A program made the translations under genes and the position numbers. From positions 1 to 9,757 of the forward strand of contig USKN01000056.1 of assembly GCA_900555295.1 (NCBI GenBank): DNA of 9,757 bases, read 5' to 3'. The stretch is from an uncultured Eubacteriales bacterium (GTDB taxonomy: Bacteria > Bacillota > Clostridia > UMGS1810). The notes under the pieces are model-generated. The model was not told where the DNA came from. It saw nothing but the letters and a program-made list of their open reading frames with translations, and did no database searches. This document shows positions 1 to 6,593 of this stretch, in pieces. Numbering within the stretch: position 1 is the stretch's first letter; the number at the start of each line of letters is the position of its first letter.

Positions 1-30
1 TCAAGCAATGAGGTTACATACGTTTTTTAG
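1..30 (+). CDS. possible C-terminal tail of an upstream gene (partial)
   Basis: Frame 1 is open from the window edge for nine codons (SSNEVTYVF) and ends at a TAG at 28-30, 38 bases before aguB. This could be the end of a gene preceding aguB in the same transcript. Nine residues are too few to identify a family. The alternative is plain intergenic leader: a second frame is also open here, so openness alone proves nothing. Confidence 0.2.
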   Translation, partial: SSNEVTYVF

Positions 31-68
31 CGTTGTAATCTTTTTTTATTTATGCGGGGTGATAAATT

Positions 69-932
69 ATGAGAAATGTAACTGTATCGGCTGTGCAAAT
101 GAAATATATAGGCAATTACGAAATTAATTTGCTTAAAGCCGAAAAATATGTGTGCGACGCAGCCGAAAAAGACGGAGCGAACATTATATTGCTCCAGGAA
201 CTGTTTGAAACGCCGTATTTTTGCAAAATGCATAATTTTAAGTATTATGATTTGGCAAAACCTGTAAGCGAAAATAAGGCAATAAAACATATGTCGTACC
301 TTGCTAAAAAATATCACGCGGTTATTCCCGTAAGTTTTTACGAAAAAAGCAAGTGTAATCTTTTTAATTCGCTTGCCGTTATAAACACCGACGGAAATAT
401 TATTGGTATATACCGCAAAACCCATATTCCCGACGGTATGCCGTACGCCGAAAAATTTTATTTTACACCGGGTGATACGGGATTTAAAGTATGGAAAACC
501 GAATACGGAACATTGGGCTTTGGCATATGCTGGGACCAATGGTTTCCCGAGGCGGCTCGCTGTATGGCACTTCTCGGTGCGGAGCTTTTGTTTTACCCCA
601 CTGCAATAGGGAGCGAACCGTACCTTAAATGCGACTCAAAAGAGCATTGGCAAAATGCAATGAAAGGACACGCGGCGGCAAATCTTATTCCCGTAATTGC
701 CGCAAACCGCACGGGAGACGAAACAGACGGCAATATGACGGTTAATTTTTACGGCTCATCTTTTATTTGCGACGGCAAGGGCTGTATAACCGAGCAAATG
801 CCGCGTGACGGCGAGGGAGTTATATCACATACGTTTGACCTTGATGAATTGGAAAAACAAAGACGTGAATGGGGAATATTCCGCGACCGCCGACCCGAAA
901 TGTACAAAACAATTCTTACAAGCGGAGTGTGA
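69..932 (+). CDS. aguB: N-carbamoylputrescine amidase (AguB), nitrilase superfamily
   Basis: This cytoplasmic enzyme hydrolyses N-carbamoylputrescine to putrescine, CO2 and ammonia, the last step of the agmatine route to putrescine. The 287-residue protein is full length for the family and has the nitrilase-fold Glu-Lys-Cys triad in the expected spacing: E44 in LLQELFETPYF, K117 in YRKTHIPD and C154 in GICWDQWFPE. The FTPGDTGF stretch after residue 131 is also typical of N-carbamoylputrescine amidases. The ATG at 69 gives the usual family start (MRNVTVSAVQM) and has a GGGGTG ribosome-binding site at about 55-60. aguA follows after six bases in the same direction, which supports this substrate over other nitrilase-family amidases. 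No convincing promoter is visible in the 68 bases upstream, so the gene may be transcribed from further upstream. Confidence 0.95.
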   Translation: MRNVTVSAVQMKYIGNYEINLLKAEKYVCDAAEKDGANIILLQELFETPYFCKMHNFKYYDLAKPVSENKAIKHMSYLAKKYHAVIPVSFYEKSKCNLFNSLAVINTDGNIIGIYRKTHIPDGMPYAEKFYFTPGDTGFKVWKTEYGTLGFGICWDQWFPEAARCMALLGAELLFYPTAIGSEPYLKCDSKEHWQNAMKGHAAANLIPVIAANRTGDETDGNMTVNFYGSSFICDGKGCITEQMPRDGEGVISHTFDLDELEKQRREWGIFRDRRPEMYKTILTSGV

Positions 933-938
933 TTTTAA

Positions 939-2039
939 ATGCCTCAAAAAATTATAAATTCAACGCCAAAAAAAGACGGATATTTTATGCCTGCGGAGTT
1001 TTCGCCGCAAAGCCAAGTGTTTATGATATTTCCCGAAAGGTGCGACAATTGGCGCAATAATGCATATCCGGCGCAGGCGGCTTATGCCGATGTTGCAAAA
1101 GCAATTTCAAAGTTTACACCCGTTACGGTGTTTGCGTCAAACGCACAATACAAAAAATGCCGTGCATTAATGCCGCCTTGCATAAGAGTAATTGAAATGA
1201 CTTGCGATGACGCATGGATAAGAGATACGGGTGCAACATACCTTGTAAACAATAGCCGCAATTTACGCGCCGTAAGCTGGAATTTTAATGCCTGGGGAGG
1301 AACATATGACGGGCTTTACTCAAATTGGGATAATGACAATTCAGTTGCGGAAAAAATGTGTAACATAACAAACACCGATTACTATACCACGCCAAATTTT
1401 GTACTTGAGGGCGGCTCAATACATACCGACGGAAACGGTACTGTGCTTACAACAAAAATGTGCCTGCTTTCTCCCGGCAGAAATCCGCATATGTCGCAAA
1501 AAGAGATAGAAAGCACACTTAAAGAATATCTCGGAGCCGAAAAGATACTGTGGATTACCGACGGGATAGACCCCGATGAAACAAACGGGCATATAGATGA
1601 CGTTGCGTGTTTTGTACGAGAGGGTGAGGTATGTTGTATTTACACGGACGATAAAAACAATCCGTTTTACACGGCAAGTCAAAACGCATATAAAGAATTA
1701 TGCAATATGACAGACGCTCACGGCAGAAGATTAAAAGTGCATAAAGTATGCTGTACAAAAAATCCTGTTTTAATGAGCGGTGCCGAAACAATACGCTCCG
1801 AAAACGGCTCAAAGGCACGCAATAACGGTGATATGTGCATTGCGTCATACGTTAATTTTTTAATTACAAATAACGGAGTGATAGTACCGCAGTACGATGA
1901 TGAAAATGATTTAATGGCACTTGAGCAAATACAAAATGTATTTCCCGATAAAGAGGTTGTTGGCGTAAAAACGCGCGAAATTGTTTACGGCGGCGGAAAT
2001 ATACACTGTATTACCCAACAGCTTCCCGTATATGTGTAA
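939..2039 (+). CDS. aguA: agmatine deiminase (AguA)
   Basis: Agmatine deiminase (agmatine iminohydrolase) converts agmatine to N-carbamoylputrescine and ammonia, supplying the substrate of the AguB encoded just upstream. The 366-residue protein belongs to the peptidylarginine-deiminase-like guanidino-modifying fold. Visible active-site motifs are DDAWIRDTG (D91-G98), EGGSIHTDG (E157-G165), TNGHIDD (H218, D220) and the nucleophile C357 in GGGNIHCITQQ near the C-terminus. Length and motif spacing match bacterial AguA. The ATG is six bases after the aguB stop, and its likely Shine-Dalgarno (GGAG) lies inside the last codons of aguB at 924-927, so the two genes are probably co-transcribed. No intrinsic terminator lies directly after the stop; the nearest strong hairpin is at 2336-2382. 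Confidence 0.96.
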   Translation: MPQKIINSTPKKDGYFMPAEFSPQSQVFMIFPERCDNWRNNAYPAQAAYADVAKAISKFTPVTVFASNAQYKKCRALMPPCIRVIEMTCDDAWIRDTGATYLVNNSRNLRAVSWNFNAWGGTYDGLYSNWDNDNSVAEKMCNITNTDYYTTPNFVLEGGSIHTDGNGTVLTTKMCLLSPGRNPHMSQKEIESTLKEYLGAEKILWITDGIDPDETNGHIDDVACFVREGEVCCIYTDDKNNPFYTASQNAYKELCNMTDAHGRRLKVHKVCCTKNPVLMSGAETIRSENGSKARNNGDMCIASYVNFLITNNGVIVPQYDDENDLMALEQIQNVFPDKEVVGVKTREIVYGGGNIHCITQQLPVYV

Positions 2040-2071
2040 AACATTATCCTGCAATTTTTATTAATGGTACA

Positions 2072-2088
2072 AGGGGCTGTAGCAAAAT
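2072..2088 (+). repeat. left terminal inverted repeat of the MITE-like element
   Basis: AGGGGCTGTAGCAAAAT matches the reverse complement of 2319-2335 at 15 of 17 positions, including the outermost seven bases. The inner TGTAGCAAAA (2078-2087) occurs again, reverse complemented, in the hairpin at 2363-2372. Confidence 0.6.
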
Positions 2089-2097
2089 GCACAGACC

Positions 2098-2221
2098 GCA
2101 TAAAGCAAGAAAATACCGATATACCGGTGTAAGTGAGAACACCCAAATGCACAAAATGAATTAAAACAGATGTAGAAATTCGTTTGAGAACGAATTTCTA
2201 AAATAAAATATTGCTTTATGC
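2098..2221. repeat. perfect 11-bp inverted repeat inside the element
   Basis: GCATAAAGCAA at 2098-2108 is the exact reverse complement of TTGCTTTATGC at 2211-2221. The pair encloses about 100 bases that include the 12-bp hairpin at 2173-2200, so the left half of the element can fold as a long stem with a nested stem-loop. Confidence 0.6.
2173..2200. repeat. perfect 12-bp hairpin, TGAG loop
   Basis: TAGAAATTCGTT (2173-2184) pairs perfectly with AACGAATTTCTA (2189-2200) across the four-base loop TGAG. It is not followed by a T-run on the plus strand; on the minus strand only a TTTT occurs a few bases beyond. I therefore read it as part of the element's fold, not as a simple terminator. Confidence 0.6.
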
Positions 2222-2318
2222 TATGAACAAACTTCGCCTCTCGATGTACCTATGTACACCTTCGGGTACCAAAAGCAGGGCTTTGCCTTGCTTTTGCTCA
2301 GTTTGTCCATTCTGCACT

Positions 2319-2335
2319 ATTTTTCTAAAGCCCCT
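2319..2335 (-). repeat. right terminal inverted repeat of the MITE-like element
   Basis: On the minus strand this reads AGGGGCTTTAGAAAAAT, pairing with the left end at 2072-2088 with two mismatches. It directly touches the 14-bp-armed hairpin that begins at 2336. Confidence 0.6.
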
Positions 2336-2382
2336 AAAAGAGGGTGTAGAAAAACGCTTTCGTTTTGCTACACCCTCTTTTT
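2336..2382. terminator. strong hairpin, probable bidirectional terminator
   Basis: AAAAGAGGGTGTAG (2336-2349) pairs perfectly with CTACACCCTCTTTT (2368-2381). After one A/G mismatch, a further six pairs (AAAACG with CGTTTT) close over a CTTT loop. T-rich sequence follows on the plus strand (CTTTTTCT), and the flanking A-run gives TTTT on the minus strand, so it could end both aguBA transcription and the relics on the opposite strand. One arm carries TTTTGCTACA (2363-2372), the reverse complement of a 10-base core of the neighbouring element's terminal repeat, so the hairpin may also have a mobile-element origin. Confidence 0.55.
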
Positions 2383-2399
2383 CTGTAAATATAAAATTC

Positions 2400-2649
2400 T
2401 TATTTGGGCATATGTTGCAATATCTGCCTATGCAGTGTAACGGTAAATTTTGTACCGTCTTTTTCATTGCTCACCGCTTCAATTTTACCGCCCATAAGTT
2501 CGGTAAGATTTTTTACAATGGCAAGTCCGAGTCCGTGGCTCCCGTCGGCTTGCCGTGATTTATCGGCGCGGTAAAATCTTTCAAATATATGAGAAATATC
2601 ATCTTTTGAAATAATGCTTGTTTTGTTGGCAACACAAAAGCATACGCTT
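2400..2649 (-). pseudogene. histidine kinase C-terminal ATPase fragment (relic)
   Basis: The open frame encodes only the last part of a HATPase_c domain of a two-component sensor kinase. It starts around a degenerate G1 region (VANKTSIISKDDI), then the F-box-like HIFERFYRADKSR, the G2 box HGLGLAIVKNL and the terminal strands ending near GTKFTVTL. The sensor, membrane, dimerisation/phosphoacceptor-His and N-box parts are absent, so it cannot act as a kinase. It lies directly downstream of a MATE fragment in another frame, with the join at about 2646-2655, and no start signal of its own is visible. The natural C-terminus appears intact and a strong hairpin follows at 2382-2336. I read it as the 3' end of a gene whose front was deleted. 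Confidence 0.8.
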
Positions 2650-2898
2650 TTTGCTTTGTTTACCCGTGCCAAGTTTTGCCGCCATTATTGTATTTATACC
2701 CACACCCGTACCACCGGCAAGAGCAATCATTAAAAGCTGAACAGGATAAATAATTGACAGTGCCGTTAAGCCGGAGCCGGAATATTTGCCCACAAAAATG
2801 CTGTCTACAATATTATAAAGTGCATGAATAAGCGGTGCAAGCCTTATGAGTATTTTACTTATTTTTTTCTTTTCCGAACAGTTCTGTTTGGTCCACAA
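2650..2898 (-). pseudogene. MATE-family efflux transporter N-terminal fragment (relic)
   Basis: Residues 11-80 match the first two transmembrane segments of MATE drug/sodium antiporters: KILIRLAP, then ALYNIVDSIFVGKYSG, LTALSIIYPVQLLMIAL and GTGVGINTIMAAKLG. The family is about 440-460 residues long; here only about 83 residues remain before the sequence switches to a kinase fragment. About six residues also appear to be missing between LAP and LIHALYN, compared with the usual family sequence. The translational start is retained: a TTG at 2898 with AGAGGAG about five bases upstream. It lies just behind the ppdK terminator with little room for a promoter. A functional product is very unlikely. 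Confidence 0.8.
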
Positions 2899-2934
2899 GT
2901 ATGCTCCTCTTTTCTTTTGCCTTTTTTAAATCAT

Positions 2935-2972
2935 AAAAAACGTGCGGCAAAAAATTTTTATTCTGCCGCACG
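2935..2972 (-). terminator. intrinsic terminator of ppdK
   Basis: On the minus strand, CGTGCGGCA (2972-2964) pairs perfectly with TGCCGCACG (2949-2941) over an A/T-rich 14-base loop and is followed at once by six T (2940-2935). It starts about 40 bases after the ppdK stop. This is a textbook rho-independent terminator. Confidence 0.9.
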
Positions 2973-3011
2973 CCAAACCTCTATAAAGGTTACTTTATAT
3001 TTTGTTTTATA

Positions 3012-5642
3012 TTATTTGCTTTCCTTAATTTTAGCCTGTGCAGCCGCAAGACGAGCGATAGGTACTCTGAACGGTGAGCAGGATACATAAGTTAAGCCGA
3101 TTTTGTGGCAGAACTCAACACTTGAGGGATCGCCGCCGTGTTCACCGCATATACCGAGGTGCATATCGGGACGTACCGATTTACCGAGTTTAGCTGCCAT
3201 TTCCATAAGTCTGCCAACGCCATTTTGGTCGAGTTTGGCAAACGGATCGTTTTCGTAAATTTTTGACTCATAGTATGCGTCAAGGAATTTACCAGCGTCA
3301 TCACGTGAGAAACCAAATGTCATCTGTGTAAGGTCGTTTGTACCGAAGCAGAAGAAGTCAGCCTCTTTTGCAATTTCGTCAGCTGTAAGAGCAGCTCTGG
3401 GTATTTCAATCATTGTACCAACTTCGTATTTAAGTTCAATACCCTCTTTTGCAATGATTTCATCAGCTGTTTTTACAACAATATCTTTAACAAATTTAAG
3501 CTCTTTGCCGTCACCTACGAGCGGAATCATAATTTCGGGAACTATTTTCCAATCGGGGTGTTTCTTTGTAACATTAATTGCGGCTTTAATAACTGCCTCT
3601 GTCTGCATAGCTGCAATTTCGGGGTATGTTACCGCAAGACGGCAGCCACGGTGACCCATCATCGGGTTAGCTTCGTGAAGTCCGTTAATAATAGCTTTAA
3701 TATCGTCAACTGTTTTGCCTTTTGCTTCTGCAAGAGCCTTAATGTCTTTTTCCTCTGTGGGAACAAACTCGTGAAGCGGGGGATCCAAAAATCTGATTGT
3801 AACGGGGTCGCCTTCCATAGCTTCGTAAAGTTTTTCAAAGTCGCCCTGCTGCATAGGTTCGAGTTTTGCAAGAGCAGCTTGTCTTTCTTCAACGGTATCG
3901 GAGCAAATCATTTCTCTGAAATCGCCTATTCTGTCTTCTGCAAAGAACATATGCTCTGTACGGCAAAGACCTATACCCTCTGCGCCGAGTTCTTTAGCCT
4001 TTTTAGCGTCAACAGGTGTATCTGCGTTTGTTCTTACTCTTAATGCTCTGTATTTGTCTGCCCAGCTCATAATTCTTCCGAATTCACCGCCGATAGACGC
4101 GTCAACAGTTGTAATAGCACCGTCATAGATGTTACCTGTTGAACCGTCGATTGAAATAACGTCGCCTTCGTTAAATGTTTTTCCGCCAAGAACAAATTTT
4201 TTGTTGTCTTCGTCCATATTAATTGCCGAGCAACCCGATACACAGCAAGTACCCATACCACGGGCAACAACGGCAGCGTGGCTTGTCATACCTCCGCGAA
4301 CAGTAAGTATACCTTGAGCGGCTTTCATACCTTCAATATCTTCAGGTGATGTTTCAAGACGAACCAATACAACCTTTTCGCCTCTTGCAGCCCACTCTTT
4401 AGCGTCTTCTGCAGTAAATACTATTTTACCGCAAGCAGCTCCGGGCGATGCGGCAAGCGCTTTAGCCATAGGTTCTGCAGCTTTTAAAGCTTTGGGGTCA
4501 AACTGCGGGTGAAGAAGTGAATCAAGGTTTCTGGGGTCTATCATAAGTACAGCTTCTTCTTCCGAAATCATACCTTCGTCAACAAGATCGCAAGCAATTT
4601 TGAGAGCGGCTTTAGCTGTTCTCTTACCGTTTCTTGTTTGAAGCATATAAAGCTTTTTATCCTGAATTGTAAATTCCATATCCTGCATATCTCTGTAGTG
4701 ATTTTCAAGAGTATGGCAAATATCTACAAACTGATTGTAAACTTCAGGCATTACCTGTTTTAATTGGTCAATGTGCTGGGGTGTTCTTACACCTGCAACA
4801 ACGTCTTCGCCCTGTGCGTTCATAAGGAACTCACCCATAAGTTTCTTTTCGCCTGTAGCGGGGTCACGTGTAAATGCAACACCTGTACCCGATGTTTCAC
4901 CCATATTACCGAATGCCATCATTTGTACGTTAACGGCTGTACCCCAAGAATAAGGGATATCATTGTCACGTCTGTAAACATTTGCACGGGGGTTGTCCCA
5001 TGAACGGAATACGGCTTTAATAGCGCCCATAAGCTGTTCTTTGGGGTCTGTGGGGAAATCTTCGCCGATTTTTGATTTGTATTCTGCTTTAAACTGTGAA
5101 GCAAGATCTTTTAAATCGTCAGCCGTAAGCTCAACGTCTTGAGTAACGCCTTTCTTTTCTTTCATTTCGTCAATGAGCTGTTCAAAATATTTTTTGCCGA
5201 CTTCCATAACAACGTCGGAGTACATTTGAATAAATCTTCTGTAGCAGTCCCAAGCCCAACGCGGATTGTTTGACTTTTTAGCAAGAGTATCAACAACCTC
5301 TTCGTTAAGACCGAGGTTTAATATTGTATCCATCATACCCGGCATAGATGCTCTTGCACCCGAACGAACCGAAACCAAAAGCGGATTTTCTTTATCACCG
5401 AATTTCATACCTGTGATATCTTCCATTTTGGTGATGTATTCCATAATTTCAGCCTGGATATCATCATTGATTTTTCTGCCATCTTCATAGTACTGAGTAC
5501 AAGCTTCGGTTGAAACCGTGAAACCCTGGGGAACAGGTAAACCGAGTTTTGTCATTTCAGCAAGGTTTGCGCCTTTACCGCCGAGGAGCTCACGCATAGA
5601 TGCGTCGCCTTCGGAGAAAAGGTATACATACTTTTTAGACAT
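3012..5642 (-). CDS. ppdK: pyruvate, phosphate dikinase
   Basis: PPDK reversibly interconverts pyruvate, ATP and phosphate with phosphoenolpyruvate, AMP and pyrophosphate; in anaerobes it often works in PPi-linked glycolysis as well as gluconeogenesis. The 876-residue protein has all three parts: an N-terminal ATP-grasp nucleotide-binding domain (GGKGANLAEM near 21-30, VSVRSGARASMPGMMDT near 90-106), the phosphohistidine swivel domain with H455 in GGMTSHAAVVARG, and the C-terminal PEP/pyruvate barrel with GICGEHGG (Cys near 832). These positions agree with the well-studied Clostridium symbiosum enzyme. I chose the ATG at 5642 because GGAGG lies eight bases upstream of it; a longer reading from a TTG at 5657 would place that site inside the gene. 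It is monocistronic, with its own promoter at 5669-5696 and terminator at 2935-2972. Confidence 0.97.
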   Translation of the reverse strand: MSKKYVYLFSEGDASMRELLGGKGANLAEMTKLGLPVPQGFTVSTEACTQYYEDGRKINDDIQAEIMEYITKMEDITGMKFGDKENPLLVSVRSGARASMPGMMDTILNLGLNEEVVDTLAKKSNNPRWAWDCYRRFIQMYSDVVMEVGKKYFEQLIDEMKEKKGVTQDVELTADDLKDLASQFKAEYKSKIGEDFPTDPKEQLMGAIKAVFRSWDNPRANVYRRDNDIPYSWGTAVNVQMMAFGNMGETSGTGVAFTRDPATGEKKLMGEFLMNAQGEDVVAGVRTPQHIDQLKQVMPEVYNQFVDICHTLENHYRDMQDMEFTIQDKKLYMLQTRNGKRTAKAALKIACDLVDEGMISEEEAVLMIDPRNLDSLLHPQFDPKALKAAEPMAKALAASPGAACGKIVFTAEDAKEWAARGEKVVLVRLETSPEDIEGMKAAQGILTVRGGMTSHAAVVARGMGTCCVSGCSAINMDEDNKKFVLGGKTFNEGDVISIDGSTGNIYDGAITTVDASIGGEFGRIMSWADKYRALRVRTNADTPVDAKKAKELGAEGIGLCRTEHMFFAEDRIGDFREMICSDTVEERQAALAKLEPMQQGDFEKLYEAMEGDPVTIRFLDPPLHEFVPTEEKDIKALAEAKGKTVDDIKAIINGLHEANPMMGHRGCRLAVTYPEIAAMQTEAVIKAAINVTKKHPDWKIVPEIMIPLVGDGKELKFVKDIVVKTADEIIAKEGIELKYEVGTMIEIPRAALTADEIAKEADFFCFGTNDLTQMTFGFSRDDAGKFLDAYYESKIYENDPFAKLDQNGVGRLMEMAAKLGKSVRPDMHLGICGEHGGDPSSVEFCHKIGLTYVSCSPFRVPIARLAAAQAKIKESK

Positions 5643-5668
5643 TTCTAATACCTCCAAATTTTTATTGC

Positions 5669-5696
5669 ATTATAAGCTTATTATATTCTACAACAA
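5669..5696 (-). promoter_or_regulatory. probable sigma-70/SigA promoter of ppdK
   Basis: On the minus strand a perfect TATAAT (5674-5669) lies 16 bases after TTGTTG (5696-5691). Transcription would start near 5662, giving a leader of about 20 bases before the ATG at 5642, enough for the GGAGG site. The -35 box matches consensus at only three of six bases. Confidence 0.65.
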
Positions 5697-5697
5697 A

Positions 5698-5754
5698 CCG
5701 AAAAAAATTTCTACCCCTTTAACAAAAAAACGTGATTTTTTTTAATTTTTTCGG
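5698..5754. repeat. A/T-rich inverted repeat between recO and ppdK
   Basis: CCGAAAAAAATT at 5698-5709 is the inverse of AATTTTTTCGG at 5744-5754, apart from one extra A. Between them a seven-base A-run (5724-5730) faces a T-run across CGTGA. It sits immediately upstream of the ppdK -35 box. It may be a weak terminator for the recO operon or an operator/upstream element for ppdK; the sequence does not decide, and low-complexity A/T tracts can form such dyads by chance. Confidence 0.35.
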
Positions 5755-5798
5755 CAAAAACAAAATATTAGCAAAAATTTTTAGTAGAATTTCACAAA

Positions 5799-6575
5799 TC
5801 AATTTGCGCCGTTTAAAACTCCGTTTAAGTATTCAAGCGTTGCCGGGGCAAGTTCGGTACAGCATTGCAAATACATTTGAGAAGCATACGTAAGCAAATT
5901 AAGCGTTTCATCATCACAGTCAAATTTGAACACTGTTTTTAAGTCGCCTTTGCACAAAAAGTCAACCATTCGCACTCCTGTTTCATCAATTTTAATCATA
6001 GCGGAACCGTCGGTTTTGCCTATGCAGTCATCGCATATAACGCACCCCTCGTACGTATCGAAATATTTAAGTTTTTTTACCGAACCGCACAAAGCGCACT
6101 CATCCGTTTGCGGCAAGTATCCCGACTCACAGCAAAATTTAAACTCAAATATTGTTTTAAGACGCAATATATTATGAATTAAAAGCTTATCTGTTTTTGT
6201 TTTGCTTATTGAGTAGAGCATATTTAGTATGAAATTGTAAAACAATTCGTCGTAACATTCGCCTTGAGGCAATGAATTTGCCAAATCGGCAATATATGCC
6301 GCAAGCGACACTTTTTCAACACATTCGCGTATTTCAAAAAAATTATTTATTACCGCCGCCGATGATACATACCCAAGCCCCGTTCGCTTTTCTATTACCA
6401 TATCGCTGTAGCAAAAAAGCTGGAGTGATGAAAAATCTTTGTGCTTTTGACTGCGTATTCCTTTTGAAATTGCGGTTATTATACCGCTGTCACGCGTTAA
6501 AACGGTTAATATTTTATCGTTATCGTTTAAATTGCATGCTTTAATTACAAGCCCTTGTGTTTTTATTTGACTCAC
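5799..6575 (-). CDS. recO: DNA repair protein RecO
   Basis: RecO works in the RecFOR pathway, displacing single-strand binding protein, annealing strands and helping load RecA on gapped DNA. The 258-residue protein is of normal length. The N-terminal OB-fold region starts with the typical QGLVIKACNLNDNDKILTVLT and ISKGIRS (residues 7-42). A helical middle part follows, and the cysteine-rich metal site is present: C160 and C163 in ECALCG, then C178, C181 and C184 in CVICDDC. Translation starts at a GTG (6575) with AGGTGAT about six bases upstream. It lies 18 bases after era and is the last gene of the phoH-to-recO run. The dyads between here and ppdK (5698-5754) are the only terminator candidates. 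Confident family assignment. Confidence 0.94.
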   Translation of the reverse strand: MSQIKTQGLVIKACNLNDNDKILTVLTRDSGIITAISKGIRSQKHKDFSSLQLFCYSDMVIEKRTGLGYVSSAAVINNFFEIRECVEKVSLAAYIADLANSLPQGECYDELFYNFILNMLYSISKTKTDKLLIHNILRLKTIFEFKFCCESGYLPQTDECALCGSVKKLKYFDTYEGCVICDDCIGKTDGSAMIKIDETGVRMVDFLCKGDLKTVFKFDCDDETLNLLTYASQMYLQCCTELAPATLEYLNGVLNGAN

Positions 6576-6593
6576 TTTTAAATCACCTGTATT

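Larger units (their letters stand above)
2072..2335. mobile_element. MITE-like 264-bp element with terminal inverted repeats
   Basis: The ends form an imperfect terminal inverted repeat: AGGGGCTGTAGCAAAAT at 2072-2088 and, reading inward on the minus strand from 2335, AGGGGCTTTAGAAAAAT (15 of 17 identical). A GCACAGA / GTGCAGA similarity continues just inside. The interior has nested inverted repeats: a perfect 11-bp pair at 2098-2108 / 2211-2221, a perfect 12-bp hairpin at 2173-2200, a pair at 2225-2232 / 2301-2308 with one mismatch, and small hairpins at 2245-2258 and 2271-2295. No transposase is encoded and no open frame looks like a protein. Short size, inverted ends and internal dyads fit a non-autonomous MITE; a structured RNA is an alternative. 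I do not see a clear target-site duplication, which weakens the transposon reading. Confidence 0.55.

Noticed and set aside
27..539. Minus-strand 170-residue open frame opposite aguB
   Set aside because: The plus-strand frame encodes a complete AguB with its full catalytic triad; the antisense frame has no recognisable domain or start signal.
2040..2400. CRISPR array or tRNA/rRNA gene in the main intergenic region
   Set aside because: The repeats are inverted, not regularly spaced direct repeats, and I see no tRNA-like cloverleaf or T-loop sequence.
2216..2467. Minus-strand 83-residue open frame crossing the MITE-like element and the hairpin
   Set aside because: It is read straight through hairpin arms and the end of the kinase relic, shows no domain-like composition, and has no clear ribosome-binding site; best explained as a chance frame in repeat DNA.
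3558..4043. Plus-strand 161-residue open frame opposite ppdK
   Set aside because: It lies entirely antisense to a highly conserved enzyme gene, has a cysteine- and phenylalanine-rich composition typical of antisense shadows, and resembles no family.
5643..5657. Upstream TTG start for ppdK adding MEVLE
   Set aside because: The GGAGG ribosome-binding site lies within these codons, so the ATG at 5642 is the real start; it also gives the family's usual N-terminus.
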